DNA from: Adiantum capillus-veneris
Lineage: Eukaryota > Streptophyta > Polypodiopsida > Polypodiales > Pteridaceae
NCBI GenBank assembly: GCA_014529385.2
Contig: CM043964.1
Location: forward strand, 135,533,420 to 135,597,419
Length of the DNA: 64,000 nt
Direction of reading: 5' to 3'
Shown here: positions 54,983 through 64,000 of the stretch, in pieces
Layout: each line of letters opens with the position of its first letter
Position numbering within the stretch: the stretch's first letter is position 1
Notes under the pieces: generated by a model
The model's input: only the letters and a program-made list of their open reading frames with translations
Databases searched by the model: none
What the model was told of the DNA's origin: nothing
Position numbers and translations under genes: made by a program

Positions 54983-55975
54983 ATGGCTGACAACAACAAC
55001 ACAGATGTGTTCAAGATGTTTGCTGTTGAGGACAGGTTGGATGGGGACAACTACCCTATGTGGGCTTATATGATGCAACATGTTCTTGTGTCAAAGGGTG
55101 TCTGGAACATTGTGCAGGGCATTGATGTACGTCCTTATTCTGAGGATGTAGGCGATGTTGAGGATGTTGCAGGTCTTGCTGCAAGGATTGCAACTATTAG
55201 AGTTGTTTTGCCTACGGCAGAACAAGCTGGTTGGGATGTTAAGGATGCGCAGGCTCATGCATTGATTGCGTTGTCTGTGAAGCGCACCATTGTTCCTCAC
55301 ATCCGTTCAGCAAAATCTGCAAAACAGGCTTGGGATATTCTAGCAGGTCTTTATGCAAGCCGCAATGAGGCTAAAATTGCTTTGCTGCATAAAGAGCTGG
55401 AGTCGAAGATTATGCATGAGGAAGATGATATGGACACTTTCCTTGCTAGTGTCAAGGACATCAATGAGCAACTTATTTCTACAGGTGAAGTTATTTCAGA
55501 CAGTTCCCTTGTGCAGACTATTCTTGATGCCTTACCAGACTTTTGCTAGTACTTGGAGACTTATGACCCAAGGAAATCCAGAAGTTGTCAAGTTTGATGC
55601 ATTATGCACATTGCTGTTGCAAGAGTCACTTTCCTGAAAAAACAGGTCTAGACAGCGTGCAATTGAACAGGCTTTTATTGCTTCTCAAAGTAAGGGTGGT
55701 AACATCAATGCAGCCACTTCTTATGGTTCTTCTGCGAGTGGCCAACATTCTGTTCCTAATGCTTCTGCTGACAGCAATTCGTTTGGAAATTCTGGTGATA
55801 AGGGAAAAAAGAAAATGTGTTGCCATTATTGTAAAGCCAATGATCACTTGATCAAGTCGTGTCCTAAGTTGAAGGCCAAAGAGGCTAAGAAGAAAGAGGG
55901 TGGTTCTACTACAAATGCTGGTTCCACTACAAATGTAGCCATTGTTGAGTCTTCTGTGAAAGGAGACCGTGTTCA
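54983..55975 (+). pseudogene. copia gag, one frameshift and one stop
   Basis: The start at 54983 has a good context (ACCATGG). MADNNNTDVFKMFAVEDRLD and YPMWAYMMQHVLVSKGVW begin the copia gag core, and KQAWDILAGLYASRNEAKIA is the UBN2-type motif. A small deletion near 55540 shifts frame (FASTWRLM), a stop follows at 55636, and a CCHC knuckle (CHYCKANDHLIKSC) is at 55820-55862. Confidence 0.9.
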
Positions 55976-57674
55976 GTGATATTGATGCAGAATGGGCTTT
56001 TAGCGCAGAGTGCACTTACGGTCCTGCTAACCATGATGCATGCTTGTCAGTTGCTGTAGATCACATGTGTGGTATTTCGACAGTGGTGCTACAAAGCACA
56101 TTACCTCACATCGTGAATTGTTTACCTCTCTCGAGTCTGTCCCTCATGGGAATTCAGCCACTTGCGCCAACAACGCCTCTTATCTAGTTCAAGGAGTTGG
56201 AGAGATTGTGCTCATTGCTGCTAATGGCAATTCCTTCACACTTGTTGATGCACTTTATGTACCTGGGATCAAGAAGAATCTCTTGTCTGCATCCGCACTT
56301 GCTAGACTTGGACTTGTAGCCAAATTTGTGAATGACAAATGTACAGTTCATGATCTCAGTTTTGGTGATGAAATTGTTGCATCTGGGCTTTTGTGCCGTG
56401 GGCTGTATAAGCTCACTTTGTATGACAAGTGTGGACAAAATTTTACAAATGCTGTTGCAGATTCAAGGGCTATTTCAGATGCAAAACTTTGGCATGCACG
56501 TTTTGGTCATCTGAATTTTGCCAGTTTGCAAAAATCTGATATGGTTGCTTCTTTGCCGCCTCTTGAAGCACCTGTCAAACATGTTTGTGGAGGCTGTATT
56601 TTGGGTAAGATGTAGCGTTCTAAATTTCCAAAGGATGGTTCAGTTCGGGTCACATGCAGGTTGCAGCTTGTTCATAGTGATGTTTGTGGGCCCATGCAAA
56701 CTCCGTCCTTGGGAAATTACCTGTACTTCGTGACTTTCATTGATGATTACTCCAGGCATGCATGGGTATTTTTGCTTAAAGCGAAGTCCGAAGTTTTTAT
56801 GTGCTTCAAACAATTTCTGGCTATGGCTGAAAATGTCTCGAAATGTACTATGGGCACCATCCGTTCCGATCGAGGGGGGGAGTATATGTCTCATGAATTT
56901 AATGCATTTCTGGCTAGTCGTGGGATAAAACACCAATGTACAGTGCCTTATACACCTCAGCAAAATGGTGTTGCTGAGAGGAAAAACAGGTCACTGACGA
57001 AAATGGCACGATGTATGGTCAAAAGTCAAGCTTTATCGCATTCTTTTTGGCTTGAGGCCATCATGTGTGCCACTTATGTACTTAACAGGTGTCCTACAAA
57101 AGCTTTGCAGTCTATTACTCCATATGAAGCATGGCATGATAGAAAGCCTTCTATTGAGCACATGCATGTTTTTGGTTGTTTGGCATATGCTTTGGTGCCA
57201 CAAGTGCAGCGCATAAAATTGGATGATAAGGCTGTCAAATGTATTTTTGTTGGTTATAGTGCTGAAAGCAAAGGTTACAGGTTGTATCATCCACAAACAA
57301 AACGTATTCTGGTTTCTCGGGATGTAGTGTTTGTGGAAGATTCTATTCAGCCCTTGCTGTCATGTACTAGAGATAGTAATGTAAGCTCACAGGACATTTA
57401 TGACACTTTGTTGCCTCTTTTCAGTGGTGGAAATACGAATGTAAGTTCGAATGAGGCAAATGTACAGCCTATAGGGGTTTCTGAAAATGTTTTAGATCAG
57501 CCTATTACTGATGCAGATATACATGATGTACTTGATGAGGAAAGGGCTGAAAATGAGCGGGCTAGAGGTATGCCAAAATGGCTGGTGCACACTTTGCGTG
57601 ACAGTAAATTGGATGCACCTTTGTCTAGTCGTACTCGTTCAGGCTCTCGCCATGCATCTTATGCATCAGATTAA
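55976..57674 (+). pseudogene. copia protease and integrase
   Basis: WYFDSGATKHITSHRELF is the protease active-site region, LYVPGIKKNLLSASAL follows, and LWHARFGHLNFASLQKSD with CGGCILGKM is the integrase zinc domain. A stop at 56613 separates it from the core (56661-57674): FIDDYSRHAWVFLLKAKSEV, IRSDRGGEYMSHEF and QQNGVAERKNRSLTKMARCM supply the D, D and E residues. The frame ends at 57672 before reverse transcriptase. Confidence 0.92.
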
Positions 57675-57680
57675 TATGCT

Positions 57681-59249
57681 TTGGCTGTGTCTAGCTTACA
57701 TGATGTTGAGGAGCCTCTATCTTTTGATGAAGCACAAAATTTAGAAAATTGGATGGCTGCCATGCAATCAGAATATGATGCACTTATAAAAAATGACACA
57801 TGGACTTTATGTGATTTACCTCTTGGCAAAAAGGCCATTGGTACGAAGTGGGTTTACAAGTTGAAACGCAAGCCGGATGGTGAGAACTGTCGCCATAAGG
57901 CTCGACTTGTTGCAAAAGGTTATGCACAACAAAAAGGCATAGATCATGAAGAGACTTTTTCTCCCACTTGTCGTATGACTACTATACATTTTCTATGTGC
58001 ATTGGCAGGTCATTTTGGTTGGGATGTACATCAATCAGACATTGTTATTGCTTTCTTGAATGGTGACATATTTGAGGAAGTTTATATAACGCAGCCTCGC
58101 GGTTTTGTCATAAAAGGACAAGAGGACAAAGTGTGTAGATGTAAGAAGGCTTTGTATGGGTTGAAGCAATCTCCTCGTGCTTGGTATGAGAAAGCTGACA
58201 CTCATTTGGTGAAACGAGGCTTTCGTAACAGTCCAACAGAAAGCACATTGTATGTAAAGCGTGAGGATGATGTACTTCTCATTGTGGTTCTTTATGTTGA
58301 TGATTTGCTCATCACTGGACCAAATGAGAGACATATTGCTGAATTTAAGGCTGATTTGAATGCTACTTTCAAGATGAAAGATTTGGGGATGTTGCATCAT
58401 TACTTGGGTATACAATTTAAGCAGTGTGATGGTGGTATTGCCTTGTGTCAGAAAAGTTACATAGAGACATTGCTATGTAAGTTTGGACTTGAGGATTGCT
58501 ATCCTATTGCCACTCCCATGGAAACAGGTTTGAAGTTGAGTCTACATGATGCTGGTGATCCTGCTGATGTCACTCTTTACCAAACTGTTGTTGGCTGCCT
58601 CATCTATGTATGCAACACGAGGCCGGATATCCAGTTTGCAGTCTCATAGGTCAGCAGATTTATGCATAGCCCAGAGTGTAAGCATTGGCAGGATGTCAAG
58701 AGGATTTTCTGCTACCTTAGTTTCACTTTACATCTTGGCTTGTTTTATCCCAAGGGGGGATCATTGCCGCCAAACTTATATGCTTTTTCGGACTTAGATT
58801 GGGCTGGTTGTTTTGACACGCGAGTGTCCACAAGTGGTTTTTGTTTCATGCTTGGCAGTTCATGTATATCATGGTTGAGCAAGAAGCAACCTACTGTGGC
58901 CACTTCGAGTTGTGAGGCTGAGTATAGGGCAATCTTCACAGCTACAGTTGAGTGTGTATGGCTCAGACACCTTATGGCTGATTTGGGTGTTGGACAAGAC
59001 ACTGCCAACACTATCTACATTGACACTCAGAGCGCATTGGCAGTTGCGAGGAACCCAGTTTTTCATGCTCGCACAAAGCACATTGAGGTGCATTACCACT
59101 ATGTCAGGGAGAGGCTCTCAGCAGGAGAGATCAGCTTGGCTTATGTGCCAACACAGGACAACCTTGCAGATCTTTTCACAAAGGCATTGGCTCGTGGGAA
59201 GCTTGAAGCTTTCCGCAAAGCTTTGGGCTTACTCCCCTTTGTGGACTGA
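57681..59249 (+). pseudogene. copia reverse transcriptase and RNase H
   Basis: 57681-58649 carries WMAAMQSEYDALIKNDTWTL, KARLVAKGYAQQKGIDHEET, DIVIAFLNGDIFEEVYITQP and VVLYVDDLLITG with an intact YVDD box. It stops at TAG (58647-58649) where copia normally reads VSR; a single C-to-T change would explain it. RNase H continues in the same frame through SDLDWAGCFDTRVSTSGFCF, SCEAEYRAIFTATVECVWL and TKHIEVHYHYVRERL to LLPFVD. Confidence 0.93.
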
Positions 59250-59312
59250 TCATGTCCTTAGGGCATGACACTTCCCTTTACTCATGTGCCAGCTCTCATT
59301 CACCGCATCACT

Positions 59313-59324
59313 CCAGGGGGGATT
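59313..59324 (+). promoter_or_regulatory. copia polypurine tract
   Basis: CCAGGGGGGATT immediately precedes the 3' LTR. Confidence 0.8.
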
Positions 59325-59551
59325 TGTTACCATATACATGTGGTAGTGATGTGTGTGAACACACTAGGACCGCCGGGGCATTTTTTCCCTCTTTAGGAGG
59401 TTTTTTTCCCCGTACATTGTATATACGCCCATCACTCTACGGCTATCTATCTTTCCATTGCACACTAAGTAACATACTCTCTATTGTGTGCCTTGAGCTT
59501 CCTTCGTCTTCTCCAAGCTGTGTGTGTTTCTCTGCAACCCTAATTCCAACA
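59325..59551 (+). repeat. copia 3' LTR (227 bp)
   Basis: Identical to the 5' LTR except for three substitutions in the TTTTCCCC run, at GTACATTG and at CTCTACGG. Confidence 0.95.
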
Positions 59552-59693
59552 AGGGCTTCACTATGTACTATGTACTATTAAAAAATGAGCAATCCATTAG
59601 TTGTATCCCTTATCGATGTATCTCTTGGGCTTCACTATGTACTATGTTAATATACATGTTAATAATATTTATATTCTTTGTAAATATATTTAC
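59552..59693. repeat. tandem unit continuing from the copia insertion site
   Basis: GGGCTTCACTATGTACTATG occurs at 59554 and 59629, and CCATTAGTTGTATCCCTTAT at 54357 and 59592. The pre-insertion site was therefore a tandem pair of about 75 bp, and the copia element landed in the first unit. The last five bases (TTTAC) are the next target duplication. Confidence 0.75.
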
Positions 59694-60838
59694 TGTTGTT
59701 TAGAGTTTGGCATAGCCAAATGAATATCCCCAATGCCATGAATCTGCATAAAACGCCCATCGGCAATCCTGACAGTACCTGTGCTCGAAGCATCATAGTC
59801 ATGAAACCACGACCTATGAGGCGTAACGTGAAAAGAAGCACCACTGTCAATGACCCAATCCATAGGCATACTACGCTCATGAGTGAGAAGAAAAGCGTCA
59901 TCAAAATAGGATGCAAGCAACACATCACCAAGCTCTTCACTAGTAGCACTAGTCGGAGCACATACATGGTCATCTTGAGAGCTACACTCTCGCTGTGTTG
60001 CATTTAACTCCTCAATCTTGACATTGGATTTAGGCTTGTCCTTAGCATCATGGTCTTTCTTCTTACCATCTCCATTTTCCCTTTTCCACTTGTAACAATC
60101 CTTTTTGAAATGGCCTTTTCTACCACAATGAAAACATTCCACATCCTTTTTACTTGTGCCTGCACGGGACTTGCTTCTAGATTTACCCCTGTTGGACTTA
60201 TACTTGTCCATAGTCCTGCCTCTGACAACCATTGCACTAGAAGACTTACTACCTGCATTATTCTTTCGATTAATCTCTTCCGTGAGAAGACTAGACTCCA
60301 CATTAGTACTTGTCAACTCATCCGCAGGAACCGAGTTACTTATGGCTGTCCTAAATGTGTCCCATGACTCAGGCAACGTGACAAGTAAAAACATAGCTTT
60401 TACATTTTCCTCAAACGTAATTTCCTGCGTAGCAAGTTGGCTGAAAATTGTATTGAACTCATTCAAATGCGCATTCATGGAAGCACCTTCCTCCATTCGC
60501 AAATCAATAAGCTTTTTAATCCAATACACCATAGAAGCAGCTGAATGCTTATCATACATATCGCAAATCCCGCGCCATAGCTCATAAGCTCCACCCTGTG
60601 CATCTTTCACATTGTAATAAACAGACTTTGAAAGGGAAAGCCTAATGGTAGACCTGCACATCTCATCCAACTCCTCCCAATCATCCCTCTCCATGTTCTC
60701 TGGCTTAACTCCCTGCAACTTTAGAGGTCGAATCTGTTTCTTCTGCACCAAGACATCCCAAATCTGATCTTTCCAATATGAGAAGTTAGCACCATCCAAC
60801 TTCTCAATATTGAAAACTGTGTCCTCTTTAGTGCCCAT
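59694..60838 (-). CDS. copia gag and partial protease, uninterrupted
   Basis: The most likely start is ATG at 60838 (MGTKEDTVFNIEKLDGANFS, YWKDQIWDVL), since this is the usual copia gag opening; an in-frame upstream Met at 60931 lies in leader-like sequence. The UBN2 core (AYELWRGICDMYDKHSAASM), a basic stretch, a CCHC knuckle (CFHCGRKGHFKKDC) and the protease motif WVIDSGASFHVTPHR follow. No stop occurs until the insertion edge, so this gag may still be translatable, unlike the others here. Confidence 0.85.
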
Positions 60839-61530
60839 TACAACAAGAATGCAACAATGAGAAACCTGTAACCAACCAACAAACTGCCACAACAAAGTAG
60901 TGTTGCAAATCTGACAACACCTGCTGCTCAATCAAAGAGCAAACGCATAGAGTATAAATCAGCCCATAATATGGTCAAAAAACGTACGTAGAAATCCACA
61001 AACAAATGCATAAACCCGTGACACCTGTAACTCAACCGGCCTAGGCAAACTGTGCCACAAAATGCATCAACAATGAGCTGTCATAGAGGCATAAACATAC
61101 TCCATGTCTGAATAACCACAATAGAGACATAAGCTGACCAAGCTTACACAAATCCGTGAGCATAAATGGATCCAAGTGAGCATATAACCAATGCACAAGC
61201 TCAACGAAGTCCAATCTCTACTGTCAACCAAGTACCTATCCGTACTCAAACCGCAACACTGCAAGCAAGAGCAAACCCGCTCTATGTATAAGTGAACCAA
61301 ATCTCCACAATATCATGCATAAAGAGTGTCTGTCAAACTGCCATATCCACATCCATCAACATACATAGATGATGTAAACCTGTAGCTCAAGAACACACAT
61401 AAACAGACTGCCCAGAAGAGTAGAAGCTCCCACTCAGACCACAACCATATACATGGCTGTCCCACAGTCAAAATACATGTTTTGTAACCACAGAAGAAAC
61501 CTGTATCCAAAGCTCCCTGTAACCTATAAC

Positions 61531-61578
61531 CTGTACCTGTACATGTACCTGTACCTGCACCTGTACCTGTACCTGTAG
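61531..61578 (-). repeat. (CTGTAC)n hexamer repeat in the copia leader
   Basis: About eight CTGTAC/CTGCAC/ATGTAC units (plus-strand view) lie between the primer site and gag. Each unit is nearly palindromic (GTAC core). Confidence 0.88.
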
Positions 61579-62002
61579 TCGAAGAAGACAATGTCGCCAA
61601 ACTCCCACTCTATCTATGTGTATGAGGCCACTCCAAGAAGGGGCTACACACTCTCAAATGAGCTGTGGGCTTACGTAAGTGGAAGACACTACAACAATGG
61701 CACCTGTAATGGCTATGGAAGCTCTGGCAGCAGAAAACTACCAAAGAGAGATGAAAAAACGTAGCTCCTAGTCTGTAGCTCGGATGGGATTTCTAATGGC
61801 ACGAATGGCTCCGAAAGGGGGGTTAAACCCCAGGACGCCTGATGAAAATACTCGCAGAGTGCTGAACCTTCCAATGCCAAGCTCAGAAAAACCTTCTGCT
61901 CTTTGGAAATGCGCGCGTGCGCGAAACCGAAAAACGGCAATGAAACAGCAGCAAGTTTCAACACACTCAACAATGATGATGAAGCTCTCAATGCTCTCAT
62001 TA

Positions 62003-62018
62003 CCAAGCTCTGATACCA
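62003..62018 (-). promoter_or_regulatory. primer-binding site of the minus-strand copia derivative
   Basis: The minus strand reads TGGTATCAGAGCTTGG two bases inside the LTR, the initiator Met tRNA complement. Confidence 0.92.
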
Positions 62019-62020
62019 CT

Positions 62021-62207
62021 TGTTGGGATCGGAGAGCACACACACAGAGAGCCAACACGAAGAAGGAGATAGACACAGTGTGTGGCAGGGCGGTACTCAC
62101 ACTACAATGTGTAGTTATGAGTATAGTTATTATGAATGAGTAAATGAATGGCTGTACATGGGCGGCTGAACAACGGGCAGCCGGACACACGGGCCTTTAA
62201 CCCAACA
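62021..62207 (-). repeat. single LTR (187 bp)
   Basis: On the minus strand it begins TGTTGGGTTAAAGGCC and ends CGATCCCAACA. The first 16 bases equal those of the copia LTRs at 15863 and 31350, while the rest differs. Confidence 0.88.
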
Positions 62208-62212
62208 TTTAC

Positions 62213-62583
62213 ACACACACACACACTCACATGCACATGCAACTATATTTGACGAGAACCTCCTTGTGTATATGTACAATAAGTACAAAATAAATATATA
62301 ACATATATATACACATAGGCATATAAGTAAATATAGATACATCAGCATATATCCAATAACTAATGGTACGTATATGTATGCCCACATACTTGTTAGAGTT
62401 TTGTCATCTCAAGTGAACTGCCCAATGTGATCCCATTATTTATTTTCGCTTTTAGGCATTTAATTTACTTATTTGTCAAAGTCTGGGTAGGGCAATTTAG
62501 TAAGGTTGGTATATATGTAACCCCTTGCCTCCATTGTATACACATTCAGTTATTCATTGCCAAGGTTGATTGGTTCAGGGAAG

Positions 62584-62633
<50 letters not shown>

Positions 62634-63004
62634 CAATCTTAATTTTACTATTTTGAATGAATATCTGGCAAGACATTTGCATCAAAAGGGGTAATGGCCT
62701 TTTGATGCCCATATAGTGGGTTTTGCAATTCAAAAATTTACATCATGTTTTAAATACATCACACTTTATAAAAATGAAATATTAAAGGAATCTTTTGACA
62801 CTTGGATTAGAAGGGGTGGTGGCCTTATGATCACAATGAAAACTTGTGGAAATACACTCCTTTAGGTTTATCTACTTACATTGGAAGGGTTATTTGTCTC
62901 TTAAATACTTTGATTACTTGATACTCTAAAAAGGATAGTAGGTTTAAGTCAAAGAGTTTTTAAGTAGGACATGGATAACAACTGATACGTTCTCTGACGC
63001 CTGT
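62213..63004. other. A/T-rich stretch, no gene seen
   Basis: It contains a short CA run after the target duplication, a GT microsatellite (62588-62630), and nothing with a recognised domain. Confidence 0.45.
62588..62630. repeat. (GT)n microsatellite
   Basis: A perfect run of about 21 GT units. Confidence 0.97.
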
Positions 63005-63650
63005 TTGATTGATGTACATCCAAACCAAAATGCACATAGAAAATGCACAGTAGTCATAAAACAAGTGGGAGCAAAAGTCTCTTCATAATCTATGCCTTTA
63101 TGTTATGCATAACCCTTTGCAACAAGTCGAGCCTTATAGCGAGCAATCTCACCATCCGGCTTGTGTTTCAACTTGCAAACCCACTTCGTACCAATGGCAT
63201 TTTTTCCAGGAGGCAAATCACATAAAGTCCATGTGTCATTTTCTATAAGTGAATCATATTCTGATTCAATGGCAGCCATCCAATTTTTTGAATTTTGTCC
63301 TTCATGAAAAGATTTGGTTCCTCAACATCACATAAGCTAGACACATCCAAAGCATAAAAATCTAATGCATAAGATGCATGGCAAGAACTTGAGCGAGTAC
63401 GACTAGACGAAGTTGCTTCCAATTTACCAAAGTATGCACCAACCATTTTGGCATACCTCTAGCCTGCTCATTCTCGGGCCTTTCCTCATCAAGTACATCA
63501 TGTACATCTACATTAGTAATAGACTGATCTGTGACATTGGTTGAAACCCCGATGGGCTATACATTTGCCTCATTTGAATTTACATTCAAACTTTCACCAT
63601 TGAAAAGAGGCAAGCAGCTATCATAAATGTCCTGTGAGCTGGGGATTTTA
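63005..63650 (-). pseudogene. copia pol fragment: integrase tail to reverse transcriptase start
   Basis: The minus strand matches 57390-58030 of the copia element: VDVHDVLDEERPENEQARGM, PKWLVHTL, then NDTWTLCDLPPGKNAIGTKW and KPDGEIARYKARLVAKGYA in another frame. Several frame changes and a scrambled left end (63011-63060) are visible. No LTR or target duplication is associated with it, so it is a fragment of a related copy. Confidence 0.85.
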
Positions 63651-64000
63651 CATTAGGAAAAGTTTGGACTCAACAATGGGCCTTGTAAGAAATGCCAAGT
63701 CAGCTTAGAGACAGATAATAAAAAGTCCCTAATTTCATTTTTGATATTCACTTTAAAAAAAACTCGGATATCAAATTTGGGGGGTACGTTTATTAAAACT
63801 CTCAAAAAGTGTTCAGACAATGATAACATACGACCGGCTCCGAATTGAATGCCGATTGTCTCAATCTTTTGGATTTTTCAAAACTAAGATTTGGCACTCA
63901 ACGAGGTGCATTGAATGTTATTCTTCTTCTCATTTTCGTGTCTCTCTTGCTTTCCGCCTGCGCGCAGTCTCCTCCTTTGAGCACTCTTCCATTTGCTTCA
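63651..64000. other. right edge, no feature seen
   Basis: No coding domain or repeat recognised. Confidence 0.4.

Larger units (their letters stand above)
54394..59551 (+). mobile_element. full-length copia element, TSD AGGGC
   Basis: LTRs of 227 bp each (54394-54620, 59325-59551) with identical flanks AGGGC (54389-54393, 59552-59556). The LTRs differ at three positions by hand count (about 1.3%). A primer site, gag, protease, integrase, reverse transcriptase and RNase H follow in copia order over 5158 bp. Stops or frame changes occur near 55540, 55637, 55975, 56060, 56613, 57672 and 58649, so it cannot make its own proteins. Confidence 0.95.
59694..62207 (-). mobile_element. copia derivative with one LTR and intact gag, TSD TTTAC
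   Basis: Flanks are TTTAC at 59689-59693 and 62208-62212. On the minus strand it reads 5' LTR (62207-62021), primer site, a 1.1-kb leader, gag and the start of protease, then stops at 59694 inside protease with the bases CAACA, the same last five bases as the LTR (CCCAACA). No second LTR exists. The missing reverse transcriptase, integrase and 3' LTR together with a target duplication point to integration of an incomplete cDNA. Confidence 0.82.

Noticed and set aside
63005-63650. A separate complete copia element at the right edge
   Set aside because: No LTR, primer site or target duplication; only an integrase-tail to reverse-transcriptase fragment.

Overview
This window reads as nuclear DNA from a land plant with a large, transposon-rich genome. 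The only host gene I recognise is the plant nucleolar GTPase NOG2/NUG2, which has spliceosomal introns. Nearly everything else is plant-type LTR retrotransposon sequence (Ty3/gypsy chromoviruses, an Athila/Tat-like Ty3 element, Ty1/copia), plus one LINE remnant, two small hAT-like insertions and long GA/CT/GT microsatellites. The very large intron and dense nesting would suit a fern, lycophyte or gymnosperm, but the lineage is inference.

Layout. 1-2651 is the 3' end of a decayed chromovirus with its 3' LTR. 3231-13179 is a plus-strand Ty3 element whose 5' LTR was split by a complete minus-strand chromovirus (3320-7967, 594-bp LTRs, target duplication ACCCG). 14318-38723 carries the last eight exons of NOG2; the N-terminal exons lie outside the window or were not recognised. 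One NOG2 intron is 22.3 kb (15035-37355). It holds an aberrant copia insertion (15387-16139), several Ty3 LTRs, a gag-only Ty3 derivative (19572 to about 22600), a LINE 5' fragment (24729 to about 26320), and a large decayed LTR element (about 26318-36456). That large element was invaded by a solo LTR (27455-28419) and by an internally deleted copia element (31350-34219), which was itself hit by two elements with 8-bp target duplications.

Downstream of NOG2, a full 10.7-kb Ty3 element with an Athila/Tat-like layout (39788-50527, TSD ATTTG) contains a 1-kb pyrimidine-rich degenerate repeat array and an extra open region between pol and the 3' LTR. A recently inserted copia element follows (54394-59551, 227-bp LTRs, TSD AGGGC), then a minus-strand copia derivative with one LTR and an intact gag (59694-62207, TSD TTTAC), then a minus-strand copia pol fragment (about 63005-63650).

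Only NOG2 looks like a working gene. Every retroelement pol shows stops, frameshifts or deletions. The most interesting observations are two retroelement insertions with non-canonical ends but perfect 5-bp target duplications, a stem-loop conserved upstream of the polypurine tract in three elements, a shared R/U5 motif across several LTR groups, and the giant NOG2 intron that falls between the G5 and G1 motifs of the permuted GTPase domain. All comparisons were made by eye.
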